Source: Roseiarcus sp963832305
GTDB lineage: Bacteria > Pseudomonadota > Alphaproteobacteria > Rhizobiales > Beijerinckiaceae
Direction of reading: 5' to 3'
Length of the DNA: 64,000 bases
Assembly: GCA_963832305.1 (NCBI GenBank)
Contig: CAWHTU010000003.1
Coordinates: 96,605 to 160,604, forward strand
Part shown: piece by piece, positions 35,380 to 44,209 of the stretch
How positions within the stretch are numbered: the stretch's first letter is position 1
Layout of the letters: each line of letters opens with the position of its first letter
Notes under the pieces: model-generated
What the model was told of the DNA's origin: nothing
Seen by the model: the letters and a program-made list of their open reading frames with translations, nothing else
Database searches by the model: none
Translations under genes and position numbers: made by a program

Positions 35380-36132
35380 TCAGGATGCGAGGGCGCCCCT
35401 GCGGCCTTTCGTCTTCCAGTAAGCGGCGAAGCCCAACCCGCCGAAGCCGATGATCATCATGGCCCAGGTCGAGGGTTCGGGGACCGGTGGCAAGCCAATT
35501 TGAACGATAGCCATCGTTCCGCTGAAGGTCCCCGAATGCTGATCGAAAGTCGTCTCGGATAGGCCAGTCTGATCGAGTCCCTCCCAGCCGACAAACCCGC
35601 CGGTGAAGTTGGTGGTGGGGCTGAAGACGGCAAACACCGGGTCTCCGTTAAACGCGCCGCCAGAGATCGTGGCGGTGAAGGTCACCTGGAAGTTTCCGAC
35701 CAACGCGCAAAGGCTCGCGTTCACGATGCAGTTTGGATTGCTAATGATGGGGCTGCCTTCGTCGTCGTAGTCGTAGGAAGCCAGGTTTCCAAGCGGGCCC
35801 ACGCTAGGCTGGTTAGCGAAGCCCGGTATTTGACCCCAAATGATGTCTGTCGTCGTGCTGTCGAGAAATGAGTATGACAGAGGGACTGTTTGGACAACGC
35901 CAAAGTTGTTGGTGCCAGGCTGGTAACCCGTCAACACCATCTGAGCGTTGATAAGTTGGCCGCCGCTCGAATTGGTCAGATCGAGCTCCGGCGTGTCGTA
36001 GGCGTCTTTGTCATACGCTCCAACGATCGTCGCCACTATTGTCGCGCTCGCGGACTGCACGCCCGCAATAACCAACACTCCTGCCGCAGCGAGCGCGGCA
36101 AAGGAGAGATTCTTCGACAGAATTTGAAACAT
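35380..36132 (-). CDS. PEPxxWA-CTERM sorting domain protein
   Basis: A 250-residue exported protein of unknown role. It has a signal peptide (residues 1-31, hydrophobic core LAAAGVLVIAGV, ending SASA), a Ser/Thr/Gly/Asn-rich body, and a C-terminal sorting tag: VPEPSTWAMMIIGFGGLGFA then a basic end (KTKGRR). Such tags are processed by exosortase and the protein is released or anchored outside. The ATG at 36132 has GGGGGAGG upstream. No exosortase gene is in the window. A second protein with nearly the same tag is at 56620. Confidence 0.88.
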   Translation of the reverse strand: MFQILSKNLSFAALAAAGVLVIAGVQSASATIVATIVGAYDKDAYDTPELDLTNSSGGQLINAQMVLTGYQPGTNNFGVVQTVPLSYSFLDSTTTDIIWGQIPGFANQPSVGPLGNLASYDYDDEGSPIISNPNCIVNASLCALVGNFQVTFTATISGGAFNGDPVFAVFSPTTNFTGGFVGWEGLDQTGLSETTFDQHSGTFSGTMAIVQIGLPPVPEPSTWAMMIIGFGGLGFAAYWKTKGRRGALAS

Positions 36133-36379
36133 GTCTACCTCCCCCTTTTCTTTTCTGCTTAAGTCGGCGCCGAAGGCGCGCCCGTAATGGGACATATCTT
36201 CCCCAGGGAAATGTCCGCCAAAACGGTAAATTTGTCAAGATTAAGGTGGTAAGACGCCTTGACGCGACGCGACCGCCCGTCCACCGGCTGCTTCAGGAGC
36301 TTCTCTCCTGCCAATCGCCGCGCTACCGGCGCCACCGGCTCGTCCTTGACCGTGACGGAGCAAAACTGTCGAAAAGCCG

Positions 36380-38566
36380 TCAGTCCGCGTCGGTCGCCGA
36401 ACTGCGCGAAAGAGGCTTGGACCCGGACGAGGTTCGGGCGGCGCTGGGGTTCGGAGCCGGCGCTGCCGGCGCGCTCACGGTCGCGCTCGGCTGAAGCTCT
36501 GCCGTCGAGGCGGTCGAGGGCTTCTCCGCCGCCGCCATCGCCGCCGCCGAGGGCGACTGGGCCATCAGCTGATCGATGCGCTCGCGCTCGCGCTTGAATG
36601 CGCCAAGCATCTTGCCATCGAATTCGCGCGTCCGGGCAAGCTTGATCGCCATCGGGTCGACGAAGTTGCCGTTGATGATCACCTCGTAATGGAGGTGCGG
36701 TCCGGTGGCCAACCCCGTTTCGCCCAGATAACCGATGGTTTGACCCTGGACGACGTGCGCCCCCTCGACCACGCCGCGTCCGAAGCCGGACATGTGATTG
36801 TAGGTGGTCACGTAGCCGTTGGCGTGCTGGATTTCGACCCGCCGTCCGTAGCCGCTGTCCCAGCCCGCCTCGATGATGACGCCGTTGCCGGCGGCGAAGA
36901 TCGGGGTGCCGATCGGCGCCGCCCAGTCGACGCCGGTGTGCATGCGCGAATAGTGCAGGATAGGATGAAAGCGCATGCCGAACGGCGACGTCATTTCGCC
37001 GTCCGCGATCGGTTTGCGCACCAGGAATTTGCGCATCGACCGGCCGTTCTCGTCGTAGAAGTCGACCATGTTGTCATCGGGCGTCTGGAACCGGTAGTAT
37101 TTGAACGTCTGATCGCGGACGGTCATCGAGGCGCACAGGAGCTCGGGCCGCGGGTTGATGTCGTCGGGATCGGAATAAAACGCCTCGATGGAATTGCCCG
37201 GGGTGGCCGCGCGCTGGAAATCCACATCGTTGGCGAAGACCCTCGCGAGCACGTCGATGACTGGCCGCGGCACGCCCTGCTTGATCGTCGTCTCGTAGAG
37301 GCTCTGGTAAAGGCTCAGGCCGCCGCCCGCGTCCTCTTCATCCGTGGCCTTCGGCTTCCGCGGTCCCTCGGCGACGCGCCGAGTGACGGTCTTGTAACCG
37401 CCGCCGTCGGTGGCCGCGACTGTCGCTTTGAGCTGGGTGTCGGCGTAGACCGAGATCCGGGCTATCCGCGGCTTTTCTCCGCGAACAGCCGGCTCTTCCG
37501 GCAGGAGAATGATCTTCTGCCCCTCGCCGACCGGCGATTCGCCGTGTTTGACGCCGAACGCCGCCAGGATGGCCGCTACGTCTTCGGGCGTTGCGCCATT
37601 GGCCTTGAGCACGTCCTCAAAGCTCTCGCCATGGCGAATTTGGACGAGCTTCTCGCTCGGCGACAGATCCTCCGGACCTGCTTTGACCGCGTTGGTCACA
37701 TTTTCCGGGATCATCCGCACCTCGATCGATGCGAAGGGCGTGCTTGGAATTGGGGCGTCCACGGTCGCGTAGGCTGAAAGCGCGCGCAGCATGTCGCCGC
37801 CGGCCCGGCTCGTTCGCATCAGCAAAATCTGCGGCGGCAGCGATTGCGTCGCCGCCTTCTGGGCCCCGACGGGCGCTTTCAGGGTCTCGACGACCTGCGC
37901 CTCAGCCTCGGCCTGCGACAATTCACCCGTCGTTTGCTCAGCGTCGGCGGGAGTGAGATCCTCGACGCGAAACGTGACCTCCGCATTGTCCTGCACCGGG
38001 CCGGGATCGGGCGGCGCATCGGCGACTTCGGTTCCCGCGTTCATGAGCTTGAGAGGGTTGAACGGCGGCACGGCGTCGGCAAACCCGGTCGGCGTGGTTG
38101 TCAGCGTGGTCTGAAGGCGGGTGAAGGGCCGTTCCTTCACCACTTCCTTGTCGCCGACCTTGATGCTGATCGGAACCTTGAAAGTCTGTTTGTCCGAGAC
38201 GATGTCGACGGGCCGAAGCAGCCGATCGCCCTTGCTGGGATTGACGCCCTCCTCCCGCGCGTCGGTCGGCCGCGCCGGAGCGGCGAACTCCGGCGCCTCG
38301 GCGAAGTCGTACTGACTGTCGAGATCAAGATAGAGCGCCGCGCCAATCAGTGTCACGCCGAAGAGGCCAGCCAATGACGCGCCGGCGAGCCATCGAAATG
38401 ATGCGCTGCGCCGCTCGTGGCGGTCCAACCGGTCGTCGCCCAATCGAATCGGCGGCTCAACGCCAAGATCGGGCCCGACCGTCGCGCGGTCGACGCGGGA
38501 GCCGAAGCGGGGAAAAGCGGCGGCCAATGTCGTCAAAACTGATGCTTCGCTCGCTTGGACGCCCAT
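36380..38566 (-). CDS. M23 family peptidoglycan endopeptidase
   Basis: A 728-residue cell-wall hydrolase. It has a cytoplasmic N-terminus, one membrane segment near residues 58-80, a long periplasmic linker with a LysM/OapA-like stretch (KLVQIRHGESFEDVLKANGA) and a C-terminal LytM domain. The zinc set is intact: MRFHPIL, HTGVDWAAPIG and GPHLHYEVI. The C-terminal about 60 residues are Ala/Ser/Pro-rich and probably disordered. It likely cleaves peptide cross-links during growth. Confidence 0.9.
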   Translation of the reverse strand: MGVQASEASVLTTLAAAFPRFGSRVDRATVGPDLGVEPPIRLGDDRLDRHERRSASFRWLAGASLAGLFGVTLIGAALYLDLDSQYDFAEAPEFAAPARPTDAREEGVNPSKGDRLLRPVDIVSDKQTFKVPISIKVGDKEVVKERPFTRLQTTLTTTPTGFADAVPPFNPLKLMNAGTEVADAPPDPGPVQDNAEVTFRVEDLTPADAEQTTGELSQAEAEAQVVETLKAPVGAQKAATQSLPPQILLMRTSRAGGDMLRALSAYATVDAPIPSTPFASIEVRMIPENVTNAVKAGPEDLSPSEKLVQIRHGESFEDVLKANGATPEDVAAILAAFGVKHGESPVGEGQKIILLPEEPAVRGEKPRIARISVYADTQLKATVAATDGGGYKTVTRRVAEGPRKPKATDEEDAGGGLSLYQSLYETTIKQGVPRPVIDVLARVFANDVDFQRAATPGNSIEAFYSDPDDINPRPELLCASMTVRDQTFKYYRFQTPDDNMVDFYDENGRSMRKFLVRKPIADGEMTSPFGMRFHPILHYSRMHTGVDWAAPIGTPIFAAGNGVIIEAGWDSGYGRRVEIQHANGYVTTYNHMSGFGRGVVEGAHVVQGQTIGYLGETGLATGPHLHYEVIINGNFVDPMAIKLARTREFDGKMLGAFKRERERIDQLMAQSPSAAAMAAAEKPSTASTAELQPSATVSAPAAPAPNPSAARTSSGSKPLSRSSATDAD

Positions 38567-38743
38567 TGTGCGGTCGAACGGGCGGGGAAGCTAGTTAACC
38601 CGCATGCCGGACTGGCGCAAGCCGGCCCCGGGCGCTGGTTTTCTCCTCTCCGCCAGCGGGCTTCGCGGCTTGCCATTCGGCGGCGTGGCCGTATCTTGCC
38701 GATCGGGGGCCGCAATGCTTTTTTCGTCTCTTTGGGGGTTCGC

Positions 38744-39382
38744 ATGCAATTGATCGGAATGCTTGATTCGCCATATGTGCGCCGGGTCGCGATTGCGCTG
38801 ATCGTGGCCAGAATGCCGTTCAGGCACCGGCCAATCTCGCTCTTTCGGCATATCGACCAGTTCTCCAAATTCAATCCGCTTCTCAAAGCGCCGACGCTCG
38901 TCGCCGACGACGGGACGGCGCTGATGGATTCGAGCGTGATTCTCGATTACCTCGGCGGCCTCGAGCCAAAGATGGCGGCGCTTACCCCGTCGGATGCGTC
39001 CGCGCGCCTCCGCGCGCTCCGCGCGACCGGCGTTGCGCTCACGGTGATGGAAAAAGCGGTCCAGCGCCACTACGAGCGCATCCTGCGCCCGGCCGAAAAG
39101 CGGCATGATCCGTGGGTCGACAGAATCATGGGCCAGCTGAAAGGAGGCTTGCACGCGCTGAACGCCGAGCTCCCCGAGTCCGGCTGGATCGGCGGCAAAC
39201 TGGGTCTGGCCGATATTTCAGTCGTCTGCGCCTTCGGCTTTACCGAAGGGATTCTGGCCGATCTGGTCGATACGGGCCGCTATCCCAATCTCGCGGCGTT
39301 CTCCGCCCGCGCCGAGGCGCTTCCGCCTTTTCGCGCCGCCCCGCCGCAGGATGGGGCGACCGCCGCCGCGATTGGCGATTGA
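38744..39382 (+). CDS. Glutathione S-transferase family protein
   Basis: 212 residues with a thioredoxin-fold N-terminal domain (MQLIGMLDSPYVRRVAIAL, then LKAPTLVADDG with the cis-Pro and DSSVILDYL binding the glutathione glutamyl group) and an all-helical C-terminal domain with GGKLGLADIS. The ATG at 38744 is chosen because the longer upstream frame is not family-like. The substrate is unknown. Confidence 0.88.
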   Translation: MQLIGMLDSPYVRRVAIALIVARMPFRHRPISLFRHIDQFSKFNPLLKAPTLVADDGTALMDSSVILDYLGGLEPKMAALTPSDASARLRALRATGVALTVMEKAVQRHYERILRPAEKRHDPWVDRIMGQLKGGLHALNAELPESGWIGGKLGLADISVVCAFGFTEGILADLVDTGRYPNLAAFSARAEALPPFRAAPPQDGATAAAIGD

Positions 39383-39439
39383 CGAAACGGAGCCGGCCGC
39401 CGAGACCATCGCGGCGGGCCACGCGCGGGAGACGTTCAC

Positions 39440-40438
39440 ATGGCTGGCCAAGGTCAAAGCATGCGCGCCGTGATTGCGGCTCGGCCGGGCGGTCCCGAGG
39501 CGCTGCAGATCGAGATGCGTCCGCGCCCGGACCCGGGCGCGCGGGAGATTCTCGTTCGCGTCGAAGCCGCGGGCGTCAATCGGCCCGATGTTCACCAACG
39601 CCAGGGAAATTACCCGCCGCCCCCCGGCGTTACCGATGTGCTGGGCCTCGAAATCGCCGGCGAGGTCGTGGCGCTCGGGCCCAACGCCAGGCTTCACCGA
39701 TTGGGCGAGCGAGTCACGGCCCTCGTCCCCGGCGGCGGCTATGCCGATTTCTGCGTCGCGCACGAGACCAACGCCCTGCCGATCCCCGCCGGCCTCACCG
39801 CAATCGAGGCGGCGGCGATTCCGGAGACCTATTTCACTGTCTGGACGAATGTTTTTTCCCGGGGAGCGCTGCAGGCCGGCGAAACCCTGCTCGTGCATGG
39901 CGGGGCCTCCGGCATCGGCACGACGGCGATCATGCTCGCCAAGGCGTTCGGCGCCCGCGTCATCGCCACCGCCGGATCGGCCGAGAAGGCGGCGCAATGC
40001 GAGCGGCTGGGCGCCGACCTTGGCGTCAACTATCGCAGGGACGATTTCGTCGTCCTGACCCTTCAGGCGACCGAGGGCCGGGGAGCCGACGTCATTCTGG
40101 ACATGGTCGGCGGCGACTACGTCGAGCGCAACTACGCCGCGGCGGCGCTCGATGGCCGGATCGTGCAGATCGCCTTCCTGAAGGGTCAGAAAGCGACGGT
40201 CGATCTGAGGCCGCTCATGACCAAGCGGCTGATTCATACCGGCTCGACGTTGCGTCCCCGCTCGCCGGCGGAGAAGGCGGTCATCGCCGAGGCGCTCAAG
40301 GCCAAGGTATGGCCGCTCCTCGAGGCGGGTCGCTGCAAGCCGGTCATTGATTCGGTTTTCCCGCTCGCCGAGGCGTCAAAGGCGCATGAGCGGATCGAGA
40401 GCGCCGAGCACGTCGGCAAGGTGGTCCTGAGGACATGA
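39440..40438 (+). CDS. NAD(P)H-quinone oxidoreductase, PIG3/zeta-crystallin type
   Basis: A 332-residue medium-chain reductase without zinc ligands. It has AAGVNRPDVHQRQGNYPPPP, VLGLEIAGEVVALGP, and the nucleotide loop HGGASGIGTTAIMLAKAFGA near residue 154. It would reduce quinones or related acceptors with NADPH. The ATG at 39461 inside it is an alternative start. It is adjacent to the GST gene on the same strand, a pairing consistent with electrophile handling. Confidence 0.9.
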   Translation: MAGQGQSMRAVIAARPGGPEALQIEMRPRPDPGAREILVRVEAAGVNRPDVHQRQGNYPPPPGVTDVLGLEIAGEVVALGPNARLHRLGERVTALVPGGGYADFCVAHETNALPIPAGLTAIEAAAIPETYFTVWTNVFSRGALQAGETLLVHGGASGIGTTAIMLAKAFGARVIATAGSAEKAAQCERLGADLGVNYRRDDFVVLTLQATEGRGADVILDMVGGDYVERNYAAAALDGRIVQIAFLKGQKATVDLRPLMTKRLIHTGSTLRPRSPAEKAVIAEALKAKVWPLLEAGRCKPVIDSVFPLAEASKAHERIESAEHVGKVVLRT

Positions 40439-40493
40439 TCGCACGGCCGCCGGCCGAGCTTGAAAAGAGGAGGCCGAAGTCGCATGTTTATCC

Positions 40494-40950
40494 GTGCGGG
40501 GCGAGAATCGGTTCCGCCCCAAGGGGAACGCGACGCTGACACTCACGCCTCTTCCTGCTGCGGCGCCAACGGCCCGCAGCTTGGCCAGTTCCGGCCATGC
40601 GCCGACGGCCGACATCCTGTCTCAGATCATCGTCGAAGGACTCGAGGACGCGAAGGCGGAGGACATCGTCTCGATCGATCTTTCCGGCAAGACGACGCTC
40701 GCCGACCGGATGATTATCGCCTCCGGCCGGTCGAGCGTCCATGTCGGCGCAATCGCCGACCGGGTGGTCAGGGCCTGCCGCAACGCTGGCTTTCCGTCGC
40801 CGAAAGTTGAGGGGATGCCGCTATGCGACTGGGTCCTGCTCGACGCGCAGAACGCCATCGTCCACATCTTCCGCCCGGATGTCCGCAAGATTCTACAACC
40901 TCGAGAAAATGTGGAGCGCGGATCGGCCGGGAGAGGCTGGCAAGAGCTGA
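40494..40950 (+). CDS. rsfS: Ribosome silencing factor RsfS, frameshifted
   Basis: It binds ribosomal protein uL14 and blocks subunit joining in starved cells. Family text is clear: IIVEGLEDAKAEDIVSIDLS, RMIIASGRSSVHVGAIADRV and CDWVLLDAQNAIVHIFRPDV. At 40890 one extra A turns RKFYNLEKMWSADRPGEAGK into another frame; the correct C-terminus and stop (40948-40950) are in the +1 frame. Corrected length is 151 residues. The start is uncertain: GTG at 40494 is in frame, and AGAGGAGG at 40465-40472 precedes an out-of-frame ATG at 40484. It lies four bases before rlmH, the usual order. Confidence 0.87.
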
Positions 40951-40954
40951 GGCG

Positions 40955-41437
40955 ATGCGCCTCGCGCTGGTTTGCGTCGGCAAACTGAAGGCGGGCCCGG
41001 AGCGGCTGCTGTTCGAGCGTTACTTCAAGCGGCTCACCGAGGGCGCGCGGAGCGCAGGCCTCGCCGGCGTTGATGTTCGCGAGATCGGCGAATCGCGGGC
41101 GCGGCGGCCGGATGAACGGCGGACGGAGGAAGGCGCCGCAATTCGGGCGGCCCTGGCGGGAGGTGGCGCGCTGGTCCTGCTCGACGAGCGAGGACCACCC
41201 GTCACCAGCGATGAGTGGGCGGCCGACATCGGGCGCGCGCGGGACGCGTCGAAACCGGTCTATGCGGTCGCGATCGGCGGACCAGACGGGCTCGATCCGT
41301 CGCTTGCCGCCGCCGCGCATCGAATCGTGAGCTTCGGCTCGATGACCTGGCCTCACCAGCTCGTCCGGGTGATGGCTGGCGAGCAGCTCTACCGCGCGAT
41401 CACGATTCTCGCCGGCCATCCCTATCATCGCCGATGA
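40955..41437 (+). CDS. rlmH: 23S rRNA (pseudouridine-1915-N3)-methyltransferase RlmH
   Basis: A 160-residue SPOUT methyltransferase acting on helix 69 of 23S rRNA. It begins MRLALVCVGKLKAGPERLL and has the knot-forming LVLLDERGPPVTSDEWA and IGGPDGLD, then the C-terminal HQLVRVMAGEQLYRAITILA and GHPYHR. It follows rsfS by four bases and precedes the EnvC-like gene, as in many Rhizobiales. Confidence 0.95.
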   Translation: MRLALVCVGKLKAGPERLLFERYFKRLTEGARSAGLAGVDVREIGESRARRPDERRTEEGAAIRAALAGGGALVLLDERGPPVTSDEWAADIGRARDASKPVYAVAIGGPDGLDPSLAAAAHRIVSFGSMTWPHQLVRVMAGEQLYRAITILAGHPYHRR

Positions 41438-41477
41438 GCGCCGCGATATTGGCTAGATTTCGTGATTCTTGCCCCGC

Positions 41478-42818
41478 ATGTCGCAACGCTTAAGCCGCTT
41501 CAGGCGAACCGCAGCAGCCGGCGCAGTTCTCGCCGCCTCGCTTGCGCCGGCTTGGGAGGCGCGAGCCGATCCCGCTCCGCCGGATCCGCCCGCCGCATCA
41601 GACCAGGAGCGCGCGAACAAGGAGACCGAGCTGCGCGGGGTCGAAGATACGCTGCGCGCGTCGGAGGAGCAGCGCCGCGCGATCGAGGCTGAAATCGAAT
41701 CGGTGCGCGCCGATCGGGTTCGCCTGTCGGCGGCGCTGATCGATACGACGGCCAAGGTTCAGGACGCCGAGCGCGGCGCCGCAGCAGCTGGCGACAAACT
41801 GGCGAGCCTCAACGCCACCGCCGACGAGCTCTCGCGTTCGCTCGAACGCAGGCGGGCGGTGATTGCGGACGTGCTTGCCGCGCTTCAGCGGATGGGCAGC
41901 AATCCCCCGCCCGCCATTCTCGTCAAGCCCAACGACATGTCGGAAGCGGTCCGGGCGGCGACGGTCATGGGCGAGCTCATACCGGAATTGAAGTCGCAGA
42001 CCGAGTCCGTCCGCAACGACCTCGACGCCCTCGCCAAGACCAGGGACTCGATCGCAATCGAGCGTGACGAGCTCACCCAGAGGGGCCAGGCGCTGGCAGT
42101 CGATAAAATGCGTCTTGGCGCCCTCATCGACGCGCGCCAGCAGTCGCTCGCCTCAGCCCAGGACGCGCTCGGCTCGCAACGGCAGCGCGCTTCCGAGCTG
42201 GCCAGGCAGGCGACGTCGCTCAAGGACCTCATCGCGCGGCTGGACAGCGAAACCGGCGCCCGCAGGGCCGCCGCGGCGGCGGCGCATGCGACCGAGGCCG
42301 CCGCGGCTGCGGAAATCGAGGCGGCGGCCCGAGCCGCGCGCGGGTCCGATCCGGGGCGCATGAGGCCCGAGATCGCCTTCGGCGACGCCAGGGGTCAAGT
42401 GCCGCTGCCCGCCGCAGGCTCAATTTTGAAGACTTTCGGGTCGCCGGACGGCCTTGGCGGAACCGAACGGGGGCTTTCATTGGCCACGCCGGCCGGCGCG
42501 ACGGTCTCGGCCCCGGCCGATGGGGCGGTGCTTTTCGCCGGACTTTATCGAAGTTATGGGCAACTCTTGATCATGGACGCCGGCGGGGGATATTATGTGC
42601 TTCTCGCCGGCATGGATCGAATCAATGTTGGGTCCGGCGAGTTCGTCCTCGCGGGAGAACCGGTAGGCGTCATGGGGGACGGGTCCGTCCGCATGGCGAC
42701 CGCAGCTGCTGTTGGCGCGGCGCGCCCGGTGCTCTATATCGAGTTGCGTAAGGACGGAACGGCGATCGACCCGGGACCGTGGTGGGCGAAGGCAGATATC
42801 GAGAAGGCGCACGGATGA
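41478..42818 (+). CDS. EnvC-like murein hydrolase activator
   Basis: A 446-residue periplasmic protein with a signal peptide (residues 1-29), long coiled coils (about 35-265, rich in Ala/Glu/Arg heptads) and a C-terminal LytM domain (GTERGLSLATPAGATVSAPA onward). The zinc ligands of active M23 enzymes are missing: the first motif reads RGLSLATP and the last YIELRKDG. It is therefore an activator of amidases rather than a hydrolase. Its stop overlaps the next start (ATGA). Confidence 0.88.
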   Translation: MSQRLSRFRRTAAAGAVLAASLAPAWEARADPAPPDPPAASDQERANKETELRGVEDTLRASEEQRRAIEAEIESVRADRVRLSAALIDTTAKVQDAERGAAAAGDKLASLNATADELSRSLERRRAVIADVLAALQRMGSNPPPAILVKPNDMSEAVRAATVMGELIPELKSQTESVRNDLDALAKTRDSIAIERDELTQRGQALAVDKMRLGALIDARQQSLASAQDALGSQRQRASELARQATSLKDLIARLDSETGARRAAAAAAHATEAAAAAEIEAAARAARGSDPGRMRPEIAFGDARGQVPLPAAGSILKTFGSPDGLGGTERGLSLATPAGATVSAPADGAVLFAGLYRSYGQLLIMDAGGGYYVLLAGMDRINVGSGEFVLAGEPVGVMGDGSVRMATAAAVGAARPVLYIELRKDGTAIDPGPWWAKADIEKAHG

Positions 42819-44209
42819 TTCGTAAAACCGGTTATTTGGGACTTGGCGTCGTTCTGGGAGCAGCGGCCGCCGCGACGGCGCCGCAGGCGCTCCTCTTCGT
42901 CAGTCCTTCCGCCTATGCGGCGGCGGCCGACACCTACCGGCAGCTCAACTTGTTCGGCGACGTGTTCGACAAGATCCGCAACGACTATGTCGAGAAGCCA
43001 GACGAGTCGAAGCTGATCGAGGCCGCGATCAACGGCATGCTCACTTCGCTCGACCCGCATTCGAGCTATATGGACTCGAAGGCCTTCCGCGACATGCAGG
43101 TCCAGACGAAGGGCGAATTCGGCGGCCTTGGCATCGAGGTGACCCAGGAGGACGGCGTCGTGAAGGTGGTGACGCCGATCGACGACACGCCTGCCGCCAA
43201 GGCGGGCGTGCTGTCCGGCGACATCATCACCGCGATCGACGACCAATCGACGCAAGGCCTGACGCTCGATCAGGCCGTCGACAAGATGCGCGGCTCGATC
43301 AACTCGCCGGTGAAACTCAAGATCCTGCGCGGCCCGAAAAAGGAGGTCAAAGACTTCACGATCGTCCGCGATCTCATCCACGTCCAATCCGTGCGCTCGC
43401 ATGTGGAGGACGGCGACATCGGCTACATCCGCATAACGCAGTTCACCGAGCAGACCGAGGACGGCCTGAAGGCCGCCATGGACAAGTTGCACAGCGAGAT
43501 TCCAGCCGACAAGTTCAAGGGCTACGTCCTTGATTTGCGCAACAATCCGGGCGGATTGCTCGACCAGTCGATCGACGTCGTCAATTCGTTCATCGACCGC
43601 GGCGAGATCGTCTCGACTCGCGGTCGCACGGCTGACGAGACGCAGCGGTTCGACGCCAAGCCAGGCGGCGATCTGTCCGGCGGCAAGCCGCTGGTGGTGC
43701 TGATCAATGGCGGCTCGGCGTCCGCGTCGGAAATCGTGTCCGGCGCGCTCCAGGATCACAAGCGCGCTACGCTGATCGGCACCCGATCGTTCGGCAAGGG
43801 CTCGGTGCAGACGATCATGCCGCTCGGCCAGGACGGGGCTCTGCGGCTGACGACGGCGCGCTACTACACGCCGTCGGGCCGATCCATCCAGGCCAAGGGC
43901 ATCGAGCCCGACATCAAGGTGCTCGAGAACGTGCCTGACGATCTCAAGGGCAAGGACGACATGAAGGGCGAGGCCTCGCTCAAGGGCCATCTCGCCAACG
44001 GCGACGAGGATACCTCAGCGTCGCAGGCCTACGTCCCGCCGGACGAAAAGGACGATAATCAACTTGTCGCCGCGATCGACCTCCTGCACGGGGTGAAACA
44101 CCCCGAGCCGGCGGTCAAGGCCGACGCCGCTCCGGCGAAGACCGATCCGCCTGCGGCGACGGCGGCGCCGTCCGATCCCGGCCAGCCAGGCGCGGCCAAG
44201 CCGAACTGA
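42815..44209 (+). CDS. ctpA: S41 family C-terminal processing protease, first of two
   Basis: A 464-residue periplasmic protease with an N-terminal membrane segment (GYLGLGVVLGAAAAATAP). A PDZ domain occupies about residues 95-170 (GGLGIEVTQEDGVVKVVTPI). The catalytic domain has the Ser in INGGSASASEIVSGAL and the Lys in GTRSFGKGSVQTIMPLG. The C-terminal tail is Ala/Pro-rich. It starts within the EnvC stop, and homologs next to EnvC are common. It probably trims envelope proteins such as cell-wall hydrolases. Confidence 0.92.
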   Translation: MIRKTGYLGLGVVLGAAAAATAPQALLFVSPSAYAAAADTYRQLNLFGDVFDKIRNDYVEKPDESKLIEAAINGMLTSLDPHSSYMDSKAFRDMQVQTKGEFGGLGIEVTQEDGVVKVVTPIDDTPAAKAGVLSGDIITAIDDQSTQGLTLDQAVDKMRGSINSPVKLKILRGPKKEVKDFTIVRDLIHVQSVRSHVEDGDIGYIRITQFTEQTEDGLKAAMDKLHSEIPADKFKGYVLDLRNNPGGLLDQSIDVVNSFIDRGEIVSTRGRTADETQRFDAKPGGDLSGGKPLVVLINGGSASASEIVSGALQDHKRATLIGTRSFGKGSVQTIMPLGQDGALRLTTARYYTPSGRSIQAKGIEPDIKVLENVPDDLKGKDDMKGEASLKGHLANGDEDTSASQAYVPPDEKDDNQLVAAIDLLHGVKHPEPAVKADAAPAKTDPPAATAAPSDPGQPGAAKPN

